Source: Blasia pusilla
Taxonomy: Eukaryota; Marchantiophyta; Marchantiopsida; Blasiales
Assembly (NCBI GenBank): GCA_050084515.1
Contig: CM114272.1
Location: forward strand, 6,696,001 to 6,760,000
DNA: 64,000 nt
Direction: 5' to 3'
Position numbers and translations under genes: made by a program. Positions 1 through 12,331 of the stretch are shown one piece after another. The notes under the pieces were generated by a model, which worked only from the letters and a program-made list of their open reading frames with translations, did not search any database and had not been told where the DNA came from. Position 1 is the first letter of the stretch. Each line of letters starts with the position of its first letter.

Positions 1-1100
1 GACGCGCGTCTCTTGGCTATTCCTAACAAATCTACCCCCTGTGCGCACTGACACACACTCATCCCTCGGCTCTACTGCCGTTATCTGCTTAAGTTGTGTC
101 AACTCTATGTGGATCTTATCCACGGCCTAAGTGACCTAAACCTAGCCCGCACCCTAGCCTAGCCGCCTTTACTTAACAGCCCCCCGAAGGCTGCAAGGCA
201 AATCTTCTTTCTTCCCAACACTTGTTGTTCATATGCCAATGATACACTTGTGAACGTCACTGCCGCACTTTACTCTACCCTCTACGGCTGTACCCCGTCA
301 ACTAGCACCAACAAAATCGATGAAAAATGGGCAGCGCTTCCGCTCCCGGCCTTCCGAACAGAAAATAACACACTAAAACGCCACACAAGCACCTCCTGGG
401 GCTCCCCATCGAGGCAACTCGCTTGCCTACTTGCAACCAACAAATTCCCTACCCCCTCGCATCTTTCTCATGTAAAAATAAAGAGTAATAAAAATGGGCA
501 CACCCGGCCTAAAACTCCACTCCTCAATCTACATCGGTATATCCACCTGCGCTATCAAGGAATCCGGACGCTAACACCCTAGTCCTATCTCACACACATA
601 CAAAAGAGGTGCTCCAACGGACCAACATGAGAAAGATGGCTTGGGAAAGCCATCTTCCTCCCTTATATAGGGTTGGGAAGAGCCAAAAGGCACTTCCCCT
701 AAAAATAGTCATCCCCTTGGTGACGTGTGTGCACAGGTTACCAGGGGCGGATGACCTGGTCAACAAGTCACCCGGTTGTGAAAGACCTCACCAGGAAAGT
801 TTTTAGAAACGACGTTCCTGACACAATGGACCTATCCTCAACCTCATCAGACACCGTGGCACAAAGTTACACTCAAGACAGTCCGCCGGCTCCTACGCCC
901 TATCCACGATAGATCTCGGCCTATTGGCTACTCAGATGTGACAAAGTTCTTGGGATCTTTGAACCTCCTCCTCTTTTGAATATGCTCATAGATCCCTAGA
1001 GAGAATTTTTCTTATTGTGCTCTTGTCATAGTCTAACTTATGGTTACAATTGGGTCAAAGGGTTCCTCTTCCTTTTGTCAATCTTAAGCTTCATGTTGGG
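1..1100. other. Unassigned non-coding stretch, possibly LTR or promoter remnant
   Basis: No reading frame here resembles a known protein; the short open frames have no recognisable domains. The stretch is C-rich on the plus strand near the start (repeated CCTAGCC-like words around 130-180) and contains a hairpin followed closely by a TATA-like box near 633-670, which would suit the U3 region of an old LTR. No matching second LTR copy was found in the window. Confidence 0.3.
633..670 (+). promoter_or_regulatory. Hairpin followed by TATA-like box
   Basis: A perfect 10-bp stem (AAGATGGCTT, loop GGGA, AAGCCATCTT; 633-656) lies just upstream of a TTATATAG box at 663-670. A hairpin-plus-TATA arrangement is common in LTR promoters, but no transcript or LTR boundary is visible, so this is only a possible core promoter. 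Confidence 0.2.
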
Positions 1101-1629
1101 CATGGTTGCACGAAAATGGACTTGTCCATCCCATGCTTGTCCGTCCATGGGACAGAAAAGTCTGGTCACATGCCCAACGGGTTCCCTCCCAGGGGTTTTT
1201 GATATTCCAATGGCTTGCTCAAGATGTGGGAATAATTGGGGGGTCGGATTAAGGGAGACGGGTAGGAATCGAATGGGTGTGTGGTCTATGAGCCCTTGCT
1301 TGAGCTACATTGAGCTTGCCTTTCCTGCTTTAACCTTGCACTAGCCCGTATAGAGCCCATGGCCACACTCGTAGGGCCCATAACTAGGCTCCAATTGGAT
1401 GGCCAGAAGGGCTTGATACGAGCCTGTACAGGCTCGGTGCGTGCTACAAAATGGGTGGTGAAAAGGGGAAACGGGTTGCTAGACTGGATGCAAACTAGCC
1501 AAGCGGGGTCTACGTTGTGGGCAAGGTGGGCCTAGGAGCGGGCTGCAAGAATCCAAACCCGAATGGACACATTCGTCATAGGGACGGACATAAGTCCACG
1601 TACATGGACTTTATCCGTGTGCAACCTTG
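1101..1629. mobile_element. Short non-autonomous hAT element (copy A)
   Basis: The left end reads CATGGTTGCAC and the right end GTGCAACCTTG, inverted repeats with one mismatch. Flanking sequence gives an 8-bp target duplication with one mismatch (ATGTTGGG at 1093-1100, GTGTTGGG at 1630-1637). 8-bp duplications are the hallmark of hAT transposition. Next to the termini lie GGACGGACAT/ATGTCCGTCC words, and the interior is rich in GCCCGT/GGGCTTG words, as in the other family members. There is no coding capacity. One-base shifts of the boundary are possible. Confidence 0.8.
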
Positions 1630-2374
1630 GTGTTGGGCCTAACAACATGACCTCATCCCTTCATATCAATCATCAGTGAGTGGCTTTCACTTTCTCCACA
1701 TCCGATTTTTTAGTGTTTCCAATCTCCATTTTTTTTTTCTCATGGAACATCATTTTCTCATTTGCTTAGTCTTGTTACGATTGTCTTAGCAAGTTAGTTC
1801 TTTTCATATCAAATGGGTTTTCTTATTCTTACTCCTTCCATGTTGGTGCCTATTCTTGTCTTTCGCTGTTTTTAGGTCAATTCCTCTCATATGTCTTTCT
1901 TACTCTTTCAACACTTTATCTCACTACTTTACACTTGCTTACATTTGCTGTCCCTTAAGGGCATTCTATATTCATATTCTCAAACCACTTCTTTTGATAC
2001 CATATAGGTTGCTTTTTTGCTCCCCCTTCTTGTTCAATTGCTTTTTTTTGTAAATTCTTAAAGTTAGGTGAAACTCATCTCCTTTACTCCTTCCATCCCA
2101 ATCCCCCCCATTTAGGCTCTACACACATATTCATATTGCTCTTCATTCCATCACCCAACAAGCATTTCTTTTCCCATTAGAAAGTGGATTTGGAGAATCT
2201 TCATAATAAGAATTTTAATTAGAGGATAGTGGGATAACACCCTAAGTTTTCATCGTGGTAGAATTCTAATTATCCACCAGTGTGATATGACAAATCTGAT
2301 ACATTGGGAGTTGATTGACAATTTGTGACTCTTAAGATGCACTTCTGGATACATAAATTATTTATCATTCTCTT

Positions 2375-2560
2375 GATCTTTCCCAAGGCAAGGAGGATAA
2401 TACCTCGGCTGCCTCATCAAAGAGGTTTAGCAAAAAGAGAAAGAGCTCTCAAGTGTATTCTTCTTAGGTATACTCCTTCCATCTTCCCAAGCTCTCGCCT
2501 TGGTAACGTCTGTACACATGTCATCTCCTTGACTCTTGACCTATAATATTGGATCAGGAG
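2375..2560. repeat. Fragment of gypsy LTR family
   Basis: This segment aligns by eye with 22,745-22,925: both run from an AAGGCAAGGAGG/AAGACAAGCAAG word through GAGCTCTCAAG, TCCCAAGCTCTC and CTCCTTGACTCTTGACCTA, ending just past a TATA-like box (in the opposite strand sense). The counterpart lies in the 3' LTR of the minus-strand gypsy element, so this is an older, truncated LTR copy. Confidence 0.55.
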
Positions 2561-4084
2561 TCTATAATTATAACATACATACATATTGTATTAGGCATTT
2601 GTGCCACCCTAGTTGAAGGAGTCGTCATCCTTATGGGTCTTTCAAGATTTTCAAAGCTCTCGTAATTGTACACTATAAGTCTACCCATAATCACATAGGG
2701 TTCATAAATATTTCCATCTCTCTTTGGAATATGGAGGATGAGAAAAATGGGACAAAAGTGACGTTAGTACAATACTAAAAGGGAATTGTGCAAATTGGCA
2801 GGAAAAAGGTTGGCAAGAGGAGAGAAAATGGAAAATTTGAGGGGAAGATAAGGAGAAATTAATAGAAAAGAGATGAAGTGCCATAACCCATGCATGTTAT
2901 TGCATAAAGATATTTTAAAATATTTTTATCTCCATAAAAATATATAAAAATTGATTTATTTTAACAAGACTACAAGTGGGTGTATCTCATCTAATGTAAT
3001 AGTAATCATCTGCCACATCCATCTATGCACCTTGATATTCCAATATACAAATAGAAGACACCACATTTTGATACATTTTCAATCCAAGCCATCCAAGTGC
3101 ATCTCCTCCAATCAAAGCATGGATAATATAAGGTTATATCAACTTTGATGTGGAGGAATAAAGCTCTCCTCGTGCAAAACCTCGCCTACACACCTAATCA
3201 TCATACATATGATTGAAAAAGATAACCCTTTAACATTCTCTTACACCCCCTTCCCTATCCCATTTCACTCTAGATAGTTAGTCTCTTCTCTTACCAAGAA
3301 TCCTTTGAATTAGTGGTGTTGGATGCTTGTTCATCTCCAAGCAAGGACACTAGAGAGACATGGGTTACAATTTTGAATTCATCTCCAAGGGCAATTTATA
3401 ACCATTGGATTTTGATATGAATCTACTTGTCCATGTTAGTTCTCACATATCTTACTGGTGCAAATAATATACTATTTCTACAACAAGACTCAGTGAGGAT
3501 TATAAAATGCTCCTTCTTAAAGATCAAAACAAATAAGAAAAATGTTGCATGATTAATCATTGAACGATGCACTCGTATTTTCTGCAACATTCCTGAAGGG
3601 AGATTCATTGTACATATGGGGTTGGGTATCTCTCCAAAATTTCAAGGGATCCCACCCTCCCAAGAAGTTGGAACTCGAAACATGACCTTTAGGAGTTTGA
3701 AGGTGTCGACCCTCTAAGTGGATATACCCTTTGTTATATGACCAATGGCCGCATAGAACCAGAGCTAAGGATATAACTGGTCAGTTGAAATGGGAATCTT
3801 TGATGCTAGGAAGTAGAAGTTGATAACATCTTTTTCTATCTTGCGGGCTTTTCTCGCTATGGGCTGTTCCAATGTGAACTTACCAGAATTTTGCAATTTA
3901 CCAATAGAAGAATGTTGGAAAATTGAGGTTTCCAACGTCGTGCAAATAGATATTGTTTCCAACATACATCTGTTGTCATGCACACAAGTTTAAAATCCAT
4001 CTAACTATGAATCCTAACACATCCACGCATGATCGACTTGCCCACTTCAATATAAAATGTGAAGTTGATGAAATCTGAAATAAG

Positions 4085-4330
4085 CTATGTCTTGTTCAAG
4101 CATTCACTCAATGATACACTCTATGTTAGCAATTAAAGATAGTTTGCAATCAACTCTGAATATGTGTGATCTTCGATCAATTGTTGCCTGCTCTTCAAGA
4201 GAGAATCCAAGCACAATACATGCAAAATGCACTATATTACGGATGCCAATATGGGCATGATCAAATGAGGATGAGGTTTGAATGGCCTTCATCTAAGGTA
4301 TATCCCAGGGCACCTCCAAAAGTCCCAAAC
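4085..4330. repeat. Dispersed repeat shared with 18,270-18,500
   Basis: Shares ordered words with 18,270-18,500, for example TGTGATCTTC(G/A)ATCAAT, then CAAGAGA(G)AATC, ACAATA and GGGCAtCTC-like sequence. The identity is patchy. It is likely a degraded non-coding repeat of unknown class lying just upstream of the hAT pseudogene. Confidence 0.35.
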
Positions 4331-4699
4331 TTAGTACTCATGATTCCTAGAATCCTAGACTATTGCAACCACAGTCTTATGATTGTAGCTAATATAGCTT
4401 TGCGGACTATCGGCCTACTATACACTTTTTTTAAGGTTAGGTTTGGGTTTTAGTTGGTGATTTGACATAGAAGTTATCCTATTTTCCTTGCTCTCTATAT
4501 GCATCTAGGGGGGCGAGATCTATCTCATTTAGACAACCAAGATACAAAGAACAGTGTGTGAGATGTTTTAGAAGTCAAGGTTTTTCATAAGAGACAAGTA
4601 AGTAAAGTTCCTTAAATGAGAATGAAATGGACAAAAATAATGCACCTTTGCAAATCATTGACGATAACATTGGACTAGCTTTGAAGGACACGTGGTACA

Positions 4700-6105
4700 C
4701 TTCATTTGAGTGAATAGAGTTTCATGTGGCGAAAGTAGTAGGATTTTTTGCAAAGTTTGCACACAAGGGAAGGGAAAAACTCCGAAAAAGTTTTTTTGTA
4801 AGGGATGGTGCCATAAACTATATGATTTCAGCCTTTAATGACTATAGAAATCTTGATTGGGTTGCTAATATAGAGAATAGGTCCTTGGCCAAGGCCATCA
4901 CCACTGCTAATCAAAATTTTGATGAAGCTTTCTTGAAATTATTTAAGTGTGCATATTTCATTGCAAGGGAAGCCTTGGCTTTTGTAAAATTCTTGAATAT
5001 TTGTTAGCTATTTCTTTTTATGAATGCATTGATCACTAAAGAGTTACATTAAGATGAGAAGAGTTGCGTTAATATGCTCTATCACATTAGCCAAGTTCTT
5101 CTCATAAGGACTCTTACTAAAATGGAGGAATACCCTTTTTTTGGACTTATGATGGATAAGTCCACTAATATTTCTATAACAACATATCTGGTTGTATTTA
5201 TGACATACTTAGACAAGGGCTAGTTTAAGTAGTCCACTTATAGGTTTAATGCAATATCCATAGTAATACTCAAATGCTATCCATAATAACCTGTGAGTTC
5301 ATGAAGGACTTGGGACTATAGTGTTTAAAAATTTTGAATTTAGGTTCGCAGGGAGCCTAATCTATGGTAGGGAGTAAGAACATAGTAGCCTCTCATTTCA
5401 AGCAAAATGTAAACTCGTTTGGCCCCTTGGTGAGAATATGAAATGATTGCAACTTCAGATAGCGGGTAGAAAGTTCCACAATAATAATATGGTGAGAGAT
5501 CGAATCGGAAAGGATTTGGAGGCTTCTCTAACATTCATGAGAGTGTTTGTGTAGGTTTATACAATTGGTTTAAGAATAATATTTTGATTGGTGCAATGAG
5601 GATTTTTAATCCTCTATGTATGCCTTAAAGGTAAGTAGGGTTGAATCATTGGGTTTGTAAAGAGGTAGACGAGTTGTGTGCATATTTGAAGTCTACTCTT
5701 GTAAACCATGTAGTTTTGAAACACGAATTTCAATCATTCAAGCTCATGTCCATAACTTAGTGGAAGGACAAAAACTTCATAGACTTATGGGCTATGATAA
5801 GCTGGAGTCCATTTTTGCAATGTAAGTGCTTGAACCTATTTATGTTAGCTAATATTTCTAGAGTACAATGTGTGGGTATAGCTATTTATGAGGGATTTTT
5901 TTTTCTAATTCAAAATACTATAGAGACAAAATTTCGTAATACATTGATGATAAAAATTTTGCATGTTATACTTAGGATTTCCTTAGAGGGGATACTATCT
6001 GATTATGAGAATCTCTTGGTTGAATTAGTAGTACTTTGGAAGAATTCTACACACTTTAGATATATGTATTCCAATCTCGAGAAATATGTTTCAAGCACTC
6101 CATGA
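4700..6105 (+). pseudogene. hAT transposase pseudogene, ZNF862/C17orf113-like lineage
   Basis: Three blocks match the order seen in ZNF862-type hAT transposases. Block 1 (4,726-5,220) contains AYFIAREALAFVKF and then FFGLMMDKSTNISITTYLVV, corresponding to the conserved FFGLMIDESTDIS region around a catalytic Asp. Block 2 (5,320-5,540) carries SMVGSKNIVASHFKQN, matching the family's MVGxxxGVxxxF segment. Block 3 (5,794-6,105) is the C-terminal dimerisation region, with IETKFRNTLMIKIL and ILRISLEG in the expected spacing before a LWKNS tail. In-frame stops and frameshifts separate the blocks, so no protein can be made. No terminal repeats were identified. It is a different hAT lineage from the transposase at 56.8-59.7 kb. 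Confidence 0.75.
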
Positions 6106-6713
6106 TGCAAATGAGGTTGGGAACTTGGAAATTCTCCAAGTCCACCTATTTCACATGTGTAAGATAATGATGGAGGGGAAGGTGGGGAGGGAACCCTTTT
6201 GCACTACCTTGGAGCTTTATGAAGGGGTAAGATCCTTGGCTCCCAATTGATGGGAGGCCTATCCAAGTTCAAATTATGCCAAGGATGGGATTGTGATAGG
6301 AGCACTCAAAGGAAAAGAGATGCTCTATGAGGGATTGAAATTTGAATGTTAAATATAGATGATCCTTGGGATCGAGGGGGTTGGAGTGTTGGCAAGATTC
6401 AAATCCTACCAAGGATGTGAAGGAAACATGGAAAAGAAATAGGGCGAAGTTGGAAAAAAATCGTTGGAAGTTAGGATAGTTGTAGGAAGAAGAGGTAGAG
6501 TTAGAGTGGAACTTTAAGGAGGCTTAGAATTTATTTTTTATGGTTGGCTTGAGGAGGGAAAATCAACCTTTTCTAATTTTCCTTTTTCTATTGGAACCCT
6601 AAATTTTATTTTTGACACTCTTATTCTATCGCCAAAAATCTACAGGTTTCCAAGGAAAAACTCCCTTGACCTTGCATATGAGTAATTTTTGATCTTGACC
6701 AATATCCAAGGAG

Positions 6714-7388
6714 CAAGGCTGCACATGGACAAAGTCCATATTTGCGGATATGTCCACGGAGTTATGTTTGTCCCTAGGACGGATATGTCCATATGGGCCT
6801 TGCTCTCGAGCCCGCCGAGAGCCTGCCAAGCTTTTAGCGGGCACTTGGGAAGGCCAAGTCCGCATTGGTTTTGTGACCCACACGGAGCCCATAAAATCCT
6901 GATGAAGGCTTGTAGGATAGGTAGGGCCCACATGGTAGGCTCAAGGCGTGCAGGATTAGGCGTGGGCCTTGAGGGCTTGGCTGTGGGCTGTGTGGGGGCC
7001 ACAAACCGGTGTGGACTGGAGGGCCATGGATGCCGGTAGCAGATGCCCAGACGGCATGTTCGTGGACATTTTTGGATATGACTTATCCATTTTTGTGCGA
7101 CCTTGTTGTGTAGGCCCGTGTACACGCAACCCACACCTGAGCCTGCCCCCAAGCCCTCCGAGCTTGTAACGTAAATTGAAGCTTGGAAACCCGCACCCGT
7201 TTTGCAACCCATACCGTCATGCCCAAGAGCGCCGCGGGCTGGGCAAGGGCTGATAGCCCGCACACCCGCTCAATCCCTATCCTTCCAAACCTCCACCCTT
7301 TCCCGCATCCCAAGCCTGAGCCGCCACTACGGTGCCAAAAAACCCAAGTGGGGGACCCGTTGTGCATGTCTGTTTCCGTGCAACCTTG
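6714..7388. mobile_element. Short non-autonomous hAT element (copy B)
   Basis: The ends are CAAGGCTGCAC (6,714-6,724) and GTGCAACCTTG (7,378-7,388). Target duplications are CCAAGGAG (6,706-6,713) and CCAAGGAA (7,389-7,396), matching at 7 of 8 positions. The interior is GC-rich with many GGGCCCAC/GCCCGC words. A second internal terminus-like sequence, GTGCGACCTTG, sits at 7,095-7,105, suggesting a nested or rearranged copy. The longest open frame (207 codons, minus, 6,640-7,263) follows from GC-rich repeat composition and has no recognisable domain. Confidence 0.8.
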
Positions 7389-7971
7389 CCAAGGAAAAAA
7401 AGTTGCTGAAAAAGTGGTATAATTGTAATTTTTTTGAAATAATTAGGAATATTAGGATAATTCTAGTTCGGAAAGAATCCTCTCCATATGTAGATTTTGA
7501 TATGGGATGTTTAATAATTAAACTAATGGAGGACCATGCCATGCAGATGAAAATTTAAATCAACGATAAGTAATTACCCCATGACTAATGATCTAACTAA
7601 TCCCCAAAGTTCTTAATTGACTTCTCAAATCAACTTCAAACTATCTTATTGACGTAGTGATAAAATGATCCTATTGACTAAAAGGGCGAGTAATCCTATT
7701 GATTTGAGGCATGTGTCATGAGGAGATGTGTTTCAAGTAATAATATAGATATGAAGCGATTGAATTAAATTTATTTTCCAATATACCCTCCTGTCCTACT
7801 TTCACTTAGTCCACTTGACATGGGTAGTCTCGATCATCCACTTAGACCTAGTCCATCTTGAGGTGACCATGTTGCTCCAATTCGGAAGAACTGATGGAAA
7901 ACATCTATATTATTATTGTTGAGTGCCTTCTTGATTTGTAAACTCCTCTATGCTTGACATGTGGCAACCGA

Positions 7972-8045
7972 GCAGCAAGAAAATCTTTCCTATTCTACGG
8001 GCAACAAGAAAATATTTTCCATTCTATGGGCAGCAAGAAATAAAA
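7972..8045. repeat. Degenerate tandem repeat, about 29-30 bp unit
   Basis: Units begin CAGCAAGAAAATCTTTCC, CAACAAGAAAATATTTTCC and CAGCAAGAAATAAAAAATTT, each of the first two followed by ATTCTA(C/T)GGG. There are two good units and a partial third. Confidence 0.55.
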
Positions 8046-8108
8046 AATTTTGCAACATGATTAGTCCCTACACTCCCGTGCATGGGATTAGAGGAAACCC
8101 TTCTCAAG

Positions 8109-8195
8109 TTTTGACGCGTGTCCTTTTAAGACCCTACTATTGTTGACACGTGTCCTCTTGAGACTCTTCTATTGTTAATGGGTGTCATTTAAAAG
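8109..8195. repeat. Degenerate tandem repeat, about 33 bp unit
   Basis: Three successive units start TTTTGACGCGTGTCC, GTTGACACGTGTCC and GTTAATGGGTGTCA, with (A/G)AGAC(C/T)CT(A/T)CTATT-type tails in the first two. The repeated ACACGTGTCC core contains a CACGTG (G-box) word in one unit. Any regulatory meaning is unknown. Confidence 0.5.
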
Positions 8196-11100
8196 TAATT
8201 AAATGAAGGGGAAAATTTGTCACCGGTGAATCACACTGGCAACATACTAGTATATATTATTAGAGAGTGCCTCTTCATGGTGCAAACTTTTCTCTAACAC
8301 TTGGCACTTTCAACCAATAACATCATTTCCCTTTTGAATAAAAAATATGATGTAAAAACAATAATCCTTACTGTTCGTACATATATGCTTCGTTTTATTT
8401 CTTTTTTAGACTATTTTGGTTTGTGTGATTTATGCAGGGTAACAAAATTATGGTGAGCTAAGTTCATGTGATCAATGTTAACATATTAATGTGACTTTAA
8501 TAATAAGTCTTCTACAAATTCTCTTCCAAAACTTCCAGTCGGGTGTATATCTAAGCATTTTCTCTCCCATGGTGCCAAAACTTCCCATATATATTCTCTC
8601 CCCATGGTGATGTGTAAATCTGGTATACAAACTAATGATGGTTTGTTTGTATATAGAGTACACGCACTCCAAATGTTTTGTTAAAGGGGTGAAAAAATGA
8701 GGTCAAATTTGTGACAATAAAAATGTTAAATACTGTAAACGCATGAATAACAGGGGCTGAGGCTGGTCATTAAAACCCGGACGGGAAATACGAATCCAGA
8801 GTCCAGCCTCAGCTAGGCACCACTGCCTCCTCATCGCTGTCGCAAGAAGCTAGACTTGTGCTACGAGGAAGCCCTCGGATTATCGTCAAAGGCTGGGCTC
8901 GGAGCCGATCTTCGTCCCGTCTTCCGACATGCCAACCGACTGCATCCGCTCGTTTTCGCGCAAAGGATATGCCATGTGCGTGCGCCCGGAAACTGTAGAG
9001 TTGAAGGTAGTTAGCCGACCGACCGCAAGCGCGACAGGCGCGCCGCAGCGCTGCGGGAGCCTATGTGGTTGCTAGCGTGCAGGCATGCGTGCGTAGTAGT
9101 AGTACTGCGTACGAGCTCGCGATCGCATTGGGAAAGGTTGCAGAGCGCCACTCGTACCTATGGAGAACCTTGCGCTGAGCGATCGGAGCAGTGTTCACAA
9201 AACGGAACACACTGACCGGCGTGCTCGCAGAGTCGCACTACTTTGCCTTCCCCCACGTACGATTACAAGACTTTGCTCTCCCTGTGGCTACACCGCCTGT
9301 GAAGATGGTGGTCGTGGTCAGACAGGCTGGGAAAGGCGATAAGTGCCCGGACAACCGGTTGTGCGCGCGCGCGATCCGAATAATCGCGAGATCCGAATCT
9401 GGAAACTAAGCTGAGCTTGGCATCGGAGATTCGGAGCATTTATGTGCGACTGTGGTGGTCACTGACCGTATTTGGAAATTCACGGAGCTGAGCTTGGCAT
9501 TGGAGGACATAGAAGAGCGTCTAGTACGTCTTGACTTCACGGGAGGACGGACAGTGTCGACGCCCCACCCCTCTGAATGATCAGAGTTTGGAGGACCTAC
9601 CTGCGCACTGCGGGCATGGAATGAATGAAGCAGTGGAGGTGGATGCGCGTGTTTATTTTGAGATCGCTGAAAGGACGGGGTCTCGGAGAGTCCGAATGCG
9701 TATCGGACGTATGGACGAGACACTGTCGGTGCTCTCGCCTCTCTCGCCTTTCCATCGCGGTAGCTCTCTAGCTAGCTGCTTGTCAGCTTCACATTCGCCC
9801 CCCACACGTGAAACTTGCGCACCTGTGGTGTGGTCCTGACTCTTGTGGGCGTCGGCCGCTCGCTCCCCATGCATCCATTCATAAATCCCTCCAGCGACTC
9901 CTCGGATTCAAAGCTTGGCTACCGGTCTTCCAACATTCATCTCGTACAACTACGCGCGTATCAATTCGCTTGTAGCGCAAACCAAACCATAGCTGAGGAC
10001 ATGCATGCACGCGGGTGCGCCATCAGATCGAAGCTTTTGCAAATAATAATATGGATGATAGGCCGGACGGTCCCGCCGCTCGCAACAAAGATCTTTTGCT
10101 GATAAGACTACGATTGTTGCGAGGATAAGAAGGATCACAAAGATCAGATCAGCTTTTATGATTGCAGTGGCAGAGCGAAAGATGCATGGCAGAGGTGTGT
10201 TCCTTCCGTGGCGACAAAAAGACGTGAGCCACACACTTTATAGTGATCGAACATCGGGCGAATCCTCCCTGTCGATAGAATGAGAACCGGAGTCCAGACT
10301 GCACCTCAGTTAGTTACTCCGGGATTTGCAACCGAATCCTTTTGAAGCTCTAGTAGCTTTCTCGGCAAATTTCTGAATAACTTGTATTGGCTCCCTTCAT
10401 GATCGACCTTCTTACACGCATGTGCAGGCACGCACTCTCTCAAATCCACCGGAACAAGTACTGTTAGGCATACGTAGTAGTTCGTCCTCCTCCTCCTTGG
10501 TATATAAATTGAACCCATTTGCGATTCATCACCATTAAGGTTGGACTAGCTGGCCAGGCGAGGGTGCTGTGCTCATAAGCTTTGGAGTTAAGTTTATGGT
10601 CTTCCAAGGAATTTCCAGTTTACGATGTGTCACTTAAACAGGGGTCATGAATGACGACGATGGAGTAGGCAGTATCGATGTCCGGTTCGGCTTTGAGTGA
10701 TTTCACGAGTAGGCGTTAGGAATCGATGTAAAGATCGAAGAGTCCCTGAAACGATGAACTGGTGGTAGAGTATGTCATCCATGGGCAGCACTGATAATTT
10801 GAGAGGAAGACAGACTTTCATGAAATTGAAACTCTAAGGCCAATGAACTGATATTGGTGAGACACTCGAGATTCTCGATAGACTTCTCGAGTAAACACTT
10901 ATTTCTGATCTCGATTCGTAGAGAGCAGACACCAGTGAAGCTTCTCACGAGGCGTATTGAGAAAATATAGACGGAACGCTACCTGAACACGAGCAAAAAA
11001 TAATATCAGAATTGAATGTGAAGTTATCTTGAGATACTCATGACATTGTACGTATTGAATTGTAAAGCAAATAAAAAATACGGAACGGGAGCTGGGCTGT

Positions 11101-12292
11101 GGTCTGAGAGGAGCCGCTTTGAATGCATGCCTGGTCCCCGATGTCAGTCGATGACATTTCCAACCACAACAGAGGAGTGCAGTCGGTCTGCCCGGCGGTG
11201 CAACGACCACTGGCGACGATTTTTCAGAGTGGAGATCGGAGGACAGAGTTTCCATTTGCTTCCCATGGCCCCAGTCTGAGTGTCGTCTCCTCTTCCATCC
11301 GAGCTCTTTCAGACACAACGACCGGCCCTGCGCGTTCACTACGTCACGGTGGGCGTGAATTGAATTCGTCAGACGTCACAATCGAAAGATTTGATAGCGA
11401 TCGTCTGGCTGCAGCGCAGCGAGAGGAATTGGGATTGTGTCAGCTGCAAATGGTGGGGAAACCTGCAAGCACCGTACGCACTCGTCATCCTGGCCGCGTT
11501 CGCGAAGAAATGTCAAGATGACCTCAGGAGTGGAAATTGGCAGCTTGAGTGCTAGTCACGAGGATGTGATGTTTGGCAGTAGCTGCCACCGCGCGACAAC
11601 TCTGTCTCCTTTTCCGAATAGACCTTTGGTAGAGGAAGCGTTCGACCTCTCGAGAGATCTTCCGTAGAGTACACGCTGTGACAGCTTACCAATTGTAAAC
11701 TAATCACAGCGGATCGGAGATGAAGGTCCAGTTCGGTCGTTCCAAATTTGGTTCCACACACTTTAGCTTTAAATTTGAGTTGTTTTGTACTGGAAAAACT
11801 GGAAAGAATCAGTCCTTCCGGACCATTCATTTAAGTTCAAATTGTCGATTGGGAAAACAAAAAAAAAATCTATCTTTCTAACTTTCTATTCCAAGGGTTT
11901 GCGAATGGGATAGCCCGACTTCATGGAACTACAGCTGTTGCAACCGAAATCGGGAATTGTGCACTCGATCTAGCCCTCCGCATAGCAAGACATGTATTCA
12001 ACCTCACTAAGGTGCAGCGTACATATCAAACCAAACCAAACCCGGACGCTTTTGTTTCCTCTCTAAGAGTTTCAGACGGATAGTTTTCTCTCTGAGACTT
12101 ATCGACGTACTTCGTCAAGTTTCCTCGTCCAGCATCTTTCACCGGAGTCACTGGCACAGTCCAATCCAGGGAACTTGCGTAACAAGCACTCCTCACTCTA
12201 ATCCAGGGCGCGAGCGAGGGCTATGGTATCTCCTGTGATGCTCGTAGAGGCCCTAGGGATTCCCCTTGTGCAAAGCAGATCCTTGTGTCTGT

Positions 12293-12298
<6 letters not shown>

Positions 12299-12328
<30 letters not shown>
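12299..12328. repeat. CT dinucleotide microsatellite
   Basis: An uninterrupted run of about 15 CT units followed by TTTCCG. Long CT/GA runs are frequent in plant 5' untranslated leaders and promoters, but no gene start can be tied to this one. Confidence 0.9.

Positions 12329-12331
<3 letters not shown>

Larger units (their letters stand above)
1630..4699. other. AT-rich intergenic stretch with no recognised gene
   Basis: No protein similarity was recognised in either strand. It contains two dispersed repeats listed separately (2,375-2,560 and 4,085-4,330). Pyrimidine-rich tracts (around 1,720-1,740 and 2,040-2,110) and short AT runs account for most of the rest. Confidence 0.5.
7389..8759. 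other. AT-rich intergenic stretch with small degenerate tandem repeats
   Basis: No coding similarity was seen. It contains two clusters of short imperfect tandem units (listed separately). The sequence changes abruptly to a CpG-richer composition around 8,750-8,770. Confidence 0.5.

Noticed and set aside
6640-7263. 207-codon minus-strand frame
   Set aside because: Lies wholly over the GC-rich interior and left end of short hAT element B and is explained by repeat composition.
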